Positions 12,061 to 24,800 of a stretch of 64,000 nucleotides of DNA are shown piece after piece. A program made the position numbers and the translations under genes. Within the stretch, counting starts at the first letter, position 1; each line of letters begins with the position of its first letter. Source of the DNA: Vespula vulgaris (lineage: Eukaryota; Arthropoda; Insecta; Hymenoptera; Vespidae); NCBI RefSeq assembly GCF_905475345.1, contig NC_066606.1, positions 1,506,001 through 1,570,000 of the forward strand. Direction: 5' to 3'. The notes beneath the pieces are model-generated. The model was not told the origin of the DNA and did not search any database. It was given only the letters and a program-made list of their open reading frames with translations.

Positions 12061-13511
12061 TTCCCCTAACAAATGCTAAAATTTTATTGTTATGGCTTAC
12101 ATCTTACGTCAAAAAATGTAAAGGATCATCTCTGATTAATGAACTTTTTGCGGCTTCATTATTAAGTTCTATGTAGATATGTGTGCAAAGGTTTTTACAC
12201 TCACGATTGAATTGTTTTATACTTACAATGCCGGCCAACTCTGCCATAACGAAAGGATTAATAAAGAAACGCCATTATCAATGGTTTCACAACATTGAAG
12301 GTCAAAATAAGCATTTAATAAAACGTCCGATCGACATTGAAATCATGCATTTTACGTTACGATTTTCTAACATCTTTTTTTTCTTTTTTTTTTTTTTCGT
12401 TAAAATGAAAGTTATTTGTAAAACTAATAATAACGTGATTAATACTATAATAAGCATGCTGTAAATATATTAAGGGCTATCATTATTGGTAATAACGATG
12501 ATAGTGATAATGATGATTATGATAATGATAATGATGATGATGATGATGATGATGATGATAATGACAATGAGGATGATGATCATAACGATGAAATTAATTA
12601 GCAATAACACTTTTTTTTCCAAAATCACATACGTTTTCAAATAAAAAATATCTAATAATTACTATAGTCGAAGGTGATGTGTTGATGATGACAGTAATAA
12701 AAGTGTGAAATTAACACACAAATCAATGTTATTATATAACATAAATCATCTCGACGAAGAAGAACGAAAGAATTGGATGATATCACTTCGTGATTACAAT
12801 CGAATAGAGGATAGGTCGTTTATACATATTATCCGAAAGGCCCCATTCGATGTGCATGTAACTTTAGTAGTCGCCAGTTTATATAATGCACTACACACTT
12901 ACGCGCTAAATCCTTCAAAAATTACAAAAAGCACCAAATATATTATGTCCGAAATTTTGCACTCCGCCAATTTTCCCAATAGGAGGCTCCGACGATTCTT
13001 TTATTTCATTATATTTAAAAAGAAATTATAATTAAATTAAAAAAATGGCAACGATCGTTAACGTTGCGCGCTTTTTCCTACATTCTTCTTTTTTTTTTAC
13101 AATATTCTCTCACGTTACAAATTCAACGACAGGGAAATCGTTTACAGTTCTTAAAATAATCTCTTTGTCATTTTTTATTTCGATTAAACTTTTTACTTAT
13201 TTTTTTTTTTCTTTTCTTTTCTTTTTTTGCTAATCCTTCCTACTACTCTTTCTTCCTTCCTATATCGTACTTACACGTTTCGCGCGTATTATTTCAAAAA
13301 GAAAAAAAAATAAAGAAAGAAAGACGAGGAACAGATATTCTCTCTGTATAATATTATATGTATATATCTTTCAACATTCCATCATTTATTCGAGCTTCTT
13401 AGAAGTACTCCGTACGATCGTAAATAATATACACGCTGAATTACTCTATTTTACATCGATTATTATTTTTTTTTCTTTTTTTTGTTCTTTTTTACGATTT
13501 CCTTTTTTTCC

Positions 13512-13560
<49 letters not shown>

Positions 13561-15311
13561 CATTATTTATTATTATTTTATTATTATATTATTATTATTA
13601 TTAATCCACGAAAATCTAAATATCATTTTTTGTTCGAAATTCTTTTCATAAATTACAATAAAAAGAGCAAAGAACCTTGTTTGAGATTTCATTTTGCATT
13701 TCAATTTTCTAAGGAATACCGATGCAATTTAGTCATCCATAAAATGGAATTAGCATCAAAGCGTTTACAGAATATCCATAATATATACAACGAATATTGT
13801 ATATATACGATCGAATATATAAAACAGATATTCTTTCTTTCATCGGTACAGTGCTTTTTTCTTTTTTCTTTCTTTCTTTCTTTCTTTCCTTCTTTACTTA
13901 TTGTTAGGCAGTATAACAGCAGCTGTTATATTTAATTAAATTCCGTTAATTACAGGAATTACATCTTATAAATCGTGTATATCGGACTTTTTGTATGAAT
14001 CTCATGCGTGTAGGTGCGTATAATCGTCCGTCGTCTGATGGCAATAAATGGCGGCAATAGCGGCCTCCTGAAATGAAATATCTTTTACGGAAGCCCAAAA
14101 TTGGTACTCTCAATTCAATTTGGTATTCCCATAATAATTATTAATATAATAAAAATTGCGTTGGATTTGACATCGTCAAATTATTAATAATTCTTTGCAT
14201 CTTATTCGTAAATAACGTGCGTTTAAGAACCTTTGATAATCTCTACTACCAGATTCGATTACGTGTTATAATTTCATTTGATATTCTTTTCGCGTCTTCT
14301 TTCTTTTCTTTTCTTTTTGTTTTTTTTTTTTATAAATCTTACGAAGTTTTTTTCTTTTCTCTTTACTTTTTTTTCTTTTTCTTTTTTTTAAACATAGAAT
14401 CATTGAACACTATAACAGTACGTACAACCTACGTGTTTGCATTCTCTCTTTTGCGATTCTTCATTAGAATGATTTCATTAGTTTAACTTCATTGCCGTAA
14501 ATAAGTAAGTACATTTCGGACTTGTTTGTGCTTAGAGGAGAAAGAAAAAAAAAAAAGAAAGAAAAATGAAAAAGAGAGAAAAACAAAAACGGAGCGCATA
14601 TAAAATATAATGATTTACATCGTAAGTATGATAATCATTTAAATGTCTCGTTTAATCGAAAATTGACGTATCCATTATCTCTCAACTTCTCTATTAATCT
14701 TATATATCAACTAAATAATGATATTATTTCACGATAATTTCGTATCTTACTATTTTGCGAAGGGCATAAATACGTGGAGAAAAATATCCACGTTTGAGCA
14801 GGTAGAGGAGTGAAAGGGCTGGCAGCGATAGCGGCGAGGGGGAGGAGGAGAAAGCGCGTATAATCACGAATAGCCTGCGCAACACACTTATTATACAAAC
14901 CTAATACGCACTTTTCGTAAATAATTTATTCATTTAATGCCCTCCTAACGAAGAATAATTTGGATGCGCGTATTCACGTATATATGCATGTATGTATATA
15001 TGTATGTATGTATCTAAACCAAAAATTTTTCAAGATCACTTTTCGTTTCGTTCAAATTGATATACATTTCAATGTTCGGCTCGAGGTAAAATATCATATA
15101 CAAAGTATTATATATATATATATATATGTTTGTTTGTTTGTGTGTATGTATGTATATATATATATATATTCCGTTTCGTCGTGTTGATATCGTTTAAAAT
15201 GATACCATATTGAGACAGGAATTCAATGCCTTGTTCTTCGTTAACTTGTTGTAATCGTTCTCAATCAGAAATCATGTCCCAATACAGATTTACAAAATAG
15301 CAATATATGTA

Positions 15312-15364
<53 letters not shown>

Positions 15365-15568
15365 TATATATCTTGTAAACAATTCGGAAATAATTCGTAA
15401 TACTGCACATAACATCTAAGCCTTCACAATGCTCGTAATACATAAGCCTTGTCAATTCTAAATTTGTAAAACTTATTATACGTTGTTGTAGCCTATAAAA
15501 AGAGCGGGGGTAAAACGCGATGAACAGTGTACCTTTACAAATAAGCGAAAATTAATAATATAGTAAAC

Positions 15569-15666
<98 letters not shown>
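15569..15666. repeat. (TAA)n microsatellite, about 98 bp
   Basis: Nearly uninterrupted AAT trinucleotide tract. On the minus strand it would read as poly-tyrosine, which is not a real protein. Confidence 0.95.
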
Positions 15667-15667
<1 letters not shown>

Positions 15668-16238
15668 TTTAAAAAATAATAAAAAGAAAAAAAAGACGTA
15701 TAACGCCGCGAAACAACACGACCGATCTCTCATAATAAATTCGACTCTTAGAAATATCGACTTTTATGTTAAAACTATAATAAAGAAAACAAACAGAATC
15801 GCCCGCTCGGGAAAATATGTAATCTACGTCTGGCAGTAGAAGACTTTTCTCGCTGCTAAGTGACTCCGTCTATATTTTCATATAATAATCAACTTGCAAA
15901 TAAGTTTGTAAGAGGTTAATATACATATACATATACATATACGTATATATATATGTTTATATATGTACATATATATGTATGTATGTATATGTATATATGT
16001 ATATATATATGTATAAGTTTTGGTCTTATAAAATTGAATTAATTTACAGTATCTCTTAAATGTAAATGTGTATCCTCGATCGAATAATCAAAATTACATT
16101 ATTCTAGCTCATAATAACTTAATAACAGCTTACAGCTTAGCTCCGTCGTTAATGCTTTCGCGTTTATGCGAACAACGACGAACGCCTTTAATATATTTGC
16201 ACATGCTTTTATAATTAATACACGACCCTGCCACTTTA

Positions 16239-16243
<5 letters not shown>

Positions 16244-16313
<70 letters not shown>

Positions 16314-16320
16314 CTCTCTC
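16244..16320. repeat. (CT)n microsatellite
   Basis: Almost pure CT dinucleotide tract of about 77 bp with one G interruption near 16311. Confidence 0.95.
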
Positions 16321-17430
16321 CATAATCATTCGTTTAATCTATACTCGCCTCATCGTATTAAAACGCATTGTTAAACACGCGATTCCATCTTATCGTTGTG
16401 TTATGATATCGAGCGACAATAAATGGAGAGAAAATAAAATCGATTTGTACGAATGAAGAGAAAAGAACGTAGTCCAATAAAACACTTTCTTTCTTTTTTC
16501 TTTTCCACTTTTTTTCTTTTTCTTCCGTTTCTTCTGTTCTTTTCTTTATTATTCTTTTCCTTTTTTTTTGTTTTTCTTTCGACAGAGTTAATTCGTCGTC
16601 AAAGGATAAATGCGCAGAAAGAAAGGATAGGAAGAAAGAAAAGAGAAAGACAGATTTAAAAAAAAAAAAAAATCGTTCGGTCCTCTTCTATCGAAAACCT
16701 CGTCGATAAGAAAAATCTTCTTTCAATAACACTCACCGATAAATAATTAAATTAGATATGAAGATACTTTTTTTTTCTTTTAAATCGATTTGTTCAAACG
16801 CGTCGAGAGTTACAATCCGATGATGACGATGACGAATGACGATGACGATTATCGTTAATTCTCTTTTTTCGTAGACAATTAGAAAGAAAAAACAAACAAA
16901 CAAACAAAAAAAGAAAACAAAAATACAAAAGTTAAGAGTCGAGTTCACGAGCCATTGCGATTCTCTGTTAATTTTCTTTTTTTTTTTCTTTCTTTTCCCC
17001 CACCTCCCGCCTCCTCATGATCGACGTTATAAACGACTTGAGAAGATACATTCATAGTATCGATTTTTGTTTAACAAGCAACAGTTTTTATAGTTCTCTT
17101 TAATTCGTTTTCATGTATATTTATGTATATATGTATGTATGTATCTATGTATATATGTATGTAAAAAGAGGATAGTAGATGCTCGGGCCGAGAATTCGAA
17201 AGCGCAAAGATCGGCACAAGCTGTCATTGGTGTCTTCGACAAAGACGAGTAAAGAATATGACTAGGGCCGTCTTTGGCGAAATGTATTGTTATGTCGTAT
17301 TGGTCGTCGATAAGAGAAGTCCGATACGATAAAGAAAAGAAAAAATTACACGACTTTTACGAAACATACTTTCGTAATATGATTCTATGTATATGTATAT
17401 ATATATGTGTGTATATATATGATAGTGACT

Positions 17431-17805
17431 CCTTTAACCTGTTAATCGTAAAATTTGTCAGAGATTGTAAATAAAAACGTGTAAATTATATATACACGAT
17501 ATAACTTTTTATTCGATTAAAATATAACGATATCGATTAAAGGGATCTTTCTTTTAAATTCGTTCAATACATAATAAAACATAAAAATGATTATCAATGT
17601 AGATGCGATTAATGGAAAGTGAAAAAAAAAACGAAACAAGAAAAAAGAAAATTAGAAAAATAACGAATGATATATATTTATTTATATTTATTATTATTAT
17701 AATAATTATTATTATTTCTTGTTTTTTTTGTATGTATTACGTACTATCGTTAAAAAAAAATTTCTGACGAGTTATGATCGTCGTCATCGGTTAACAGGTT
17801 AAAGG
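17431..17805. mobile_element. Small element with 15-bp inverted ends (MITE candidate)
   Basis: The left end CCTTTAACCTGTTAA (17431-17445) is exactly complementary to the right end TTAACAGGTTAAAGG (17791-17805). The interior is AT-rich and non-coding, as in MITEs. Flanking bases do not show an obvious target-site duplication, so the family is unassigned. Confidence 0.4.
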
Positions 17806-18062
17806 TACAAGCTCGTTTTGCATGGGCAAACGAAAAAAAAAAAAAAGAAAAGAAAAAAAATAAAATGAAATAAAATAAAATAAAATAAAATAAAATAAAA
17901 TACTACGGGGGGAAAAGAAAAACATTAATTTGATTCGTGGCGACGTAGAAAGAAGGAGGTAATTGTTACCGTCTTACCACCCTCTCCCCTCCCTTTTCCT
18001 GCGGACGCGTACACGTGCGATTTTGTTATCCTTTTTTTTTTTTGAATAAACTTTTCTCTTTT

Positions 18063-18066
<4 letters not shown>

Positions 18067-18129
<63 letters not shown>
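18067..18129. repeat. (CT)n microsatellite
   Basis: Pure CT dinucleotide tract of about 63 bp. Confidence 0.95.
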
Positions 18130-18132
<3 letters not shown>

Positions 18133-18500
18133 CGTTCTTTATTTTTTTGTTTTGTAAGAAAAAATCTTTCTGATCCCTGTTTAATGCACCTTCGAAATGG
18201 CCTTTAAGGATGTACTACTTATATATGTTATATCAAGAAGGGAATGGGGGAGAGACGGAATCAAGTATTAGCTAATAGAATACACTGGTGTGCGATGCTT
18301 AAAAAATTAAAAACGTAAAAATGTCACACACACACACACAACGGTACTATTATAGATTCCTTATCGTAGATGCAATGCGATGGCAGTCTTGTATCCTGGA
18401 AAGATGCTGTGATTTATTGTTCGGCCGCTTTGATTTTTTTTTTCTATTTTGTTTTCTTTTCTTTTCTTTTCATTTCTTTTTTCATTCCAACATATATGTA

Positions 18501-18504
<4 letters not shown>

Positions 18505-18582
<78 letters not shown>
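18505..18582. repeat. (CT)n microsatellite
   Basis: Pure CT dinucleotide tract of about 78 bp, the third within 2.4 kb. Confidence 0.95.
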
Positions 18583-18584
<2 letters not shown>

Positions 18585-19909
18585 CCTCTGATCATTTATA
18601 TTATTGGTCGTCCTGCCTTCGGGTTTCCATGCTCCTTCCTATTGATTTACAACATTTCGTGCTTCGCTCGGAAAAAAATTCGTGTTCGCTTCTTCGTATT
18701 AACGGTAAGTTTTTCTTCGTGGCAGTGTCTGTAAGGTAAAAGAAAAAAAAAAATAAAAATTTTAACGAGATTTAATTCGCAAAAAAAGTAATTTAATCAC
18801 GAAAAGGGAAATAGAAAGAATTTTTATATGGGACATATAAAGATTTTTATCATTTTTCTTTTTCTTTTCTTTCTTTTCTTTTCTTTTTTTTTTTTTTTTA
18901 ATCACTACTCGACGTCCAGTTTTACGCGACGCTATGTATTACGATGACAACTGTACTACTATATTTTCCAAGTCGCGATGATTCGTTTTTACTGGCCTAA
19001 AAACAGTGAAGATGATGCGATATGTTTTTGCCTAATAATGCAAAGACTGCAAATGCAACTAGCAATAGCTCGACTAATTCTAAGAGCGATGCTGCAATCC
19101 CGCACTCTAAATCTCACCTGTTTCAGCACACATCCCAACACTTTTCTAAAACACATTTGAAACTCTTTTCTTTTTTCCGTTCTTCTTTTTTTTTTAATTT
19201 CATTACGATCGCTAATAATTTAAAAAAAGGAACATTAATCTACGCGACTTTTACACAACACTTATTTCACACTTATATAACAGTTTATTCATAATAATAC
19301 GTTGTCGTTCAATGAACAAGAGAGATAAAGCTGCTGCAATTTGTAATCTGGAAATTATTTGATAAATATTCTCTTTCAATCGTGTTTTTCGGACCAACGA
19401 TAGCAACGACATTCAAATTTTTATCTTGAATAATATATTTTTTAAACAATATTTATTACATTACTCGTTCTTGTTTCTTTTTCTCAATGAAAATAATTGA
19501 AGAATTAAATATCAAAACTATTTATAAAGATAGGAAACAATACAATGATAATTATACATATTTTTGAAACGTATAAAAAAATTTATCAATTGCCGTCGCT
19601 GCTTCGAAACTGACCTTCTCTTTTTTCCGTAATTCACAAAATATTCTTTCTTTCTTTCTTTTTCTTTTTTACGGAAGAAATATATTAACGCGACAATTTA
19701 ATACGACAGAGAAAGAAACGTCCTTGTCGTGCTATGATTTGGAATATAAGCGAATTGAAATTTTTGTTCGAACATTGATTACACGATTCAAGGAAATTCG
19801 AAAAAAGATTGATTAAATCGGATATGAAAAAAAAAAAATTAATACGGTTCTATAAAATAAATAAAGTTGAAAATATTATGCTCAAAATACGAACCTTCGT
19901 TATGGCTAC

Positions 19910-20038
19910 CTACGCCTCGACCGACTTCTTCTTTTCCTTTTTCTTCTTAAGAAACGACGGCGTCCTAAGGCCCTTCTTCTTCTTTTTCTCCTTCTTCGGC
20001 GATTCCTCGCTAACGCTCACGTCCTGCGACATGGAACC
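19910..20038 (-). CDS. hts: Adducin terminal exon with MARCKS-related domain
   Basis: Forty-two residues, GSMSQDVSVSEESP then KKEKKKKKGLRTPSFLKKKK and EKKKSVEA, then TAG. This is the diagnostic lysine-rich adducin tail with the RTPSFL core, whose serine is the conserved PKC/PKA site in animal adducins. An in-frame TAA lies upstream at about 20111-20113, so the exon cannot extend far. The acceptor GTGTTAAG at about 20039 gives phase 0. It matches the phase-0 donor at 26020/26019 (AAG then GTAGTT) inside the large exon, giving ...HDNPHLK-GSMSQD. That junction is inferred from phase, not from transcripts. Confidence 0.85.
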   Translation of the reverse strand, partial: GSMSQDVSVSEESPKKEKKKKKGLRTPSFLKKKKEKKKSVEA

Positions 20039-21778
20039 CTTAACACGGAAGGTCCCAACCGTAACCATAAACCTTTCCGCATGCACATGCGCAACGTCGT
20101 CGATATGGTTTTAGGATCCCTCAGTGAATCTCGTTACGATCGATTTGATTATTCGTTTTGATCGATCTGTCACGATTGAAAAATTTTGAATGGCTCGCTT
20201 AAAAAAAAAAAATAAAAATAAAAAAAAATACACTACGTATGCTTCCATAATTTTTGTAAAATTATATCAATATCAAAAATTTTTAGAGCGATGAAACTTC
20301 GAGCCATTATTTAAATTTCGAATAAATAAAAAGAGAGTCCTTGGAGATCCTAAACCTTTCTCCTTCGATTGCATTCGAGTCATGCATATTAGCACTATTG
20401 TATAGGCAATGAAATGGCGATTTGAATGAAAAAATGGAAACAAGAAAACAAATAAAAAGAAAGGATATATATAGAAAATAGAACGAAAGAGGAACATCTA
20501 TGTCGAAGCTTCGAGCTTTGTAAAAACAAGCAGCTAGGGTTGCCCATTTAACTATGGCTTTCTTATATACCGCGTTCTCGAGTAGAAATTCCAATTGCGT
20601 GGTTTTTTTTTTTTTTTTTTTTTTTTTAATTATTCATACGGCTGTCTAAAGTCGCAGATCCTACGTACGTCGATGCGCTTGCAAGCATTTGTAATTTATG
20701 TGGTTCTTTGTCGTTTTTGTTTTGTTTTTTTTTATTTTTTAATTTGTTTTTTGTTTTGTATTTTTTGTATTGGATGTAATGTGCCGTATGATTTATATGA
20801 TATGACCACAGGAGCCACGATGAATATAGTAGAGACTGGGAACGGAACAGGCATGAAAGTAAAATTATGCATATAAATGTATGTATGCGTTTTTAGACAT
20901 TAAGAAAGAAAAAGAAAAAAAAAAGAAGAAGAAAAAAACAAACGATAAAGACACGACGTACATGTTATCAATTGTGAACATCATGACAATGAATAAATAA
21001 GAAATGAATTGTTATGGAAAGTTCGAAAAGCTCTGAGAAAAAAAATTAACGAGAAGCCAAACACCATAGATGCTTCTCACATTATTAAACATTATTAAAC
21101 GTTAAACATGGACACGTGTATTAGTTTTCACATTTAGAGAGAGAAAGACAGAGAGAAGAAATTTTAGAGAAAAAAAAAAGAAAGAAAGAAAAAAAGAAAA
21201 GAGAAAAAAAATAAATAAAAGGAATGAATGTTTAACGAACCTCCTTGCTACTTTGAGAAAATGTACTGTGATGGGCGTCCGAGTGATCGCCGTTTACGGT
21301 ATTTTCTCCTGAAACACAAAAGTTATTTTATTTTAACGAACATTCATATAGCTCTCGTCGATCGATTAAAAAAAAAAAAAAAAAAAAAAAAAAACACAAA
21401 ACGATCGCACGAATTAAATTGAAATATTAATTCTCGGATAATCGATAATCTTTTTTTAAGATTTCTTTTCTATTTTTTTTTTTTTACAAAAATCTTTTGT
21501 CAGATCAAACATATACGATGGAACAATTTCAAATGTAAAAAAATGTTTCAATTGTGTATCTCCGAGGATTAAGATTATATTAATAATTAATATTAATAAA
21601 ATGTTAGCCATTGGATAAATAAGCGTACCGATATAATCGCAACTTACCTTACAAATGCAGGATAGCGTTATTGTGATTGATGTTTTTTAGGTGATTGTGA
21701 TCATATAGCTCGTTACAGTGAATTGTGTTGTGACCCTTAACCTTTTTCTTTCCCTCTCCCTTTCCTTTCCCTCTCCCC

Positions 21779-21810
<32 letters not shown>

Positions 21811-24800
21811 TTCTCTCTTTTCGTTCGAGTAGATTCACCAAAGATCGTGCAAAAGGCAAGGTGGCACGTACGATTCGATTAAAGCGTTGGTAGAACATTT
21901 TAATGAGGTACGTATAATTATCGATCAAAAACAAGCAGTATAATGTCGAAAGAAATTAGGGAGATTAATTATCCGTGCGTTCGTGATTATTAAATGATAT
22001 ACCAGGGACTAAGGAATACGTTTTTACATATATACAATTTATAATAATAAATATATATAAAATTTATTACAGATATTAAAAAAAAATTATATAAATATAT
22101 AAACACATATGAATATCTGCAATAAAATTTATTATATATATATATATATCATGTTTTATTTAAAAACCAAGAAAACTTTATGTAAAATATTATATTAACC
22201 CTTCGTACTTGAGAGTTTCAGAACGGTGCCATTATTTCAACGCAAAATTAAGATTATTATTTTCATTTTTTTTTCTTTTTTTTCCCCAGAGTATCTCTGA
22301 AAATTCGATAATAAAACGAATTAAATCGGGGGCGACAAATGATCCTTTTAAGCGTGCAACGGGTCAATGAGCAAAAGAATAATCGTACGAAACATGCAAA
22401 CCGTAGAACTTATTCGTCCATCTTGAGTTATAACAATTACCACACGAATTCGTTAGAAGGGACTAGAAACAAAAAAAGAAGTACTCCTGCAAAATTGCTC
22501 ATCAATGTAAATGTTTAAGACACAACGTAAACGTTTATTATTCTTATCATAAAAACAGGAACGCATAAAGCGTCTCCGTACTAAGTAAATGTATCTATGT
22601 ACATTAATATATTTGACCTACGATCCTACATTAATATAATGAAAAAAAAAAATAAAATAAAATAAAAAATAATAAAAAAGAGTAATAATAAAAAAACAGT
22701 AGAAGAAGAAGGAGAAATAGAAAAGAAAAATCATTAGCACGTTCATTTGTGCGATGGAAAAACATAAAAAAAAAAGGGAAAGAAATGAGCTCCTTACTCA
22801 TTCGTAATGAAGTATCAAAAAACAAAAATAAAAAAAAAAAGAACAAACGAAAGAAAAAAAAAATAGAAAACGTGAATAAACAAATTGATTTTTTTCCTTA
22901 ACTTACGTTGCCTTATCTGTATCTTATCATTCCGTGTATTAAACTATATATCTAATCTGTCATTATTCTCCTCGTGAAAAGAAAAGAATATTACATTTAT
23001 AGATAAAAATTAGAAAGTGAAGATAAGCGATAAAAGTAAAGCGAAACGTCAATCAGAAAAATAGTTGTGGTCGTGCGAACGAAAGAAAAAGAAAAAAAAA
23101 TAATAATAATAAAAAAGAAAAAAAAATAAGAATTTGAAAACTAAATCACAAGTAAATCTCATTGCTCCGAAATGAAGGAACGATCGTCTTGGGTGGATTC
23201 GATCAAAGAATTGATACTATTCAGTTTCATCCCTGATACCAATCTGTACAAAGAAGAATCCTCGTATCGTGGAAGCATGTGAGATCCCGTAGTAATGTCG
23301 TTTTTACCGAAATAAAATGAATCCGTTTGAAAATTATCAGTTTTCGGATTAATGATCTCGTCGAGACAGGCGAGTTCTTCGACGACGTTCTTCGTAGACA
23401 AAACTATCGACTTAGAGTTCATCAGTTTAGCATTTTCCGTCGTTTCGAGAACGTCGTTAGGTCCTACGTCGTCATCCTTGACGAATGTAAAATGATTTTT
23501 AGAATCGACATAGATTGGCGATTCTGAGGGTGACTCGAAATCGTTACAAATGATATACGTCGCGTCCGAAGAAATGGATACTCGATCGGCCGACTCGTTG
23601 AAATTCGATGGATTTGAACATGATGATGGTCTGCCAGACGTATTGTACTCGCTACTATCGTCCTTGCAAGTATAATAATCCGTCGATTTAATCGATTCCT
23701 CGCTGGCACTGACGTTTATACTATCCTTTTCAACGAATGACGTTGTTATCGTTTTCGTTGCTGTTGTTGTCTCGGTCCTGTTTTCTCGACTTTCCAATGA
23801 ACAATCGACGCAACATTCGAGACAAGTATCTACGAGCACGCTTGTAGTTTCCTCGTTAAACGATTCATTGCTATTCTCTTCCGTTATTGGTGATAAATCA
23901 TGACACTGATGATCGTTCCTGCAATCATCGAATGAAACATCGTTCGAGTTTACGTTTTCATTATCGACTGTCGTTATTTTATCATCGATTACGATCCATC
24001 CGTTGCTCGATCTATATTGTTTCGTACTCGTAACCCCGTCCATGTTAACCGTGGTATCTTCGAAGTTCTTATGGTGATGATGATGATGATGGTGGTGATG
24101 ATGGTGATGATGATGATGGTGATGACGATCATGATCTGAAAATTCCAAATTCGTTTGACAATCAACATTAACGTTTCCTTCTTCGTTTGTACGTTCGATC
24201 TCACTGTGTTTACGTTTACGCGACATCTTCGTCGTTTCATTGAATGATGAATTATTTTCTACATCCGACTCGGATCTCTTCACTTGAAAATTTAACGTTA
24301 AAACGTCGTTGTTCGATCGATCGGTTATAGAACAAAATTCGAGAACTATCTCGTCGTTCAACGGTATCTTCTTCTTTTCCGAATGATTTTCCGTTATTAA
24401 TCGAACGTTACGATTTTCGTCCACGTCGTCATCGTAAATATTTTCTATTTTCTCGAGAATATTATCATCGATGCCGTCTTTGCCATGAGACTTTTTATCG
24501 TCATTTTCGTTCGATTTCCCTGAGGAACGACGTTCGAGACAAGTACACGTTGTTAACGTTTTATCGATAATCGATGGATCGGTTGTTCGATCTATTGATT
24601 TTATCGTCGAACATTCCTCAATATTATTGTTTTTAATTGTTTCAATAACGTCGTTACTCGACTCGTGTAAGATTGTCGATCCATTGATATACTTCTCGTC
24701 ATGATCGATCCTCGGTGTAGAAACAAAAACTTTATCTCCCGTGTCATGCTGATCGATCACGTGATGTACGAGTTCGTCGATAACGATCAAATTTGATTCC

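Larger units (their letters stand above)
12475..19909 (-). other. Simple-repeat-rich region, possibly hts 3' UTR
   Basis: Downstream of the adducin stop codon on the minus strand. No coding exon supported. Main tracts: GAT-rich 12500-12600; TTA 13515-13597; TA 15324-15362; TAA/AAT 15569-15666; CT 16244-16320, 18067-18129 and 18505-18582. Part of it is probably adducin 3' UTR, but I could not choose a poly(A) site because AATAAA-like strings are everywhere. Reading frames inside are translated microsatellites. Confidence 0.45.

Noticed and set aside
12705..13031. 108-codon plus-strand frame with mixed composition
   Set aside because: No recognisable domain, no splice partners, and it does not begin with ATG; could not be supported.
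15476..15733. Poly-tyrosine frame
   Set aside because: Pure translation of the TAA microsatellite.
18978..19294. Overlapping 60-90 codon plus-strand frames
   Set aside because: Polar, low-complexity, without ATG context or homologous motif; lies in the probable adducin 3' region.
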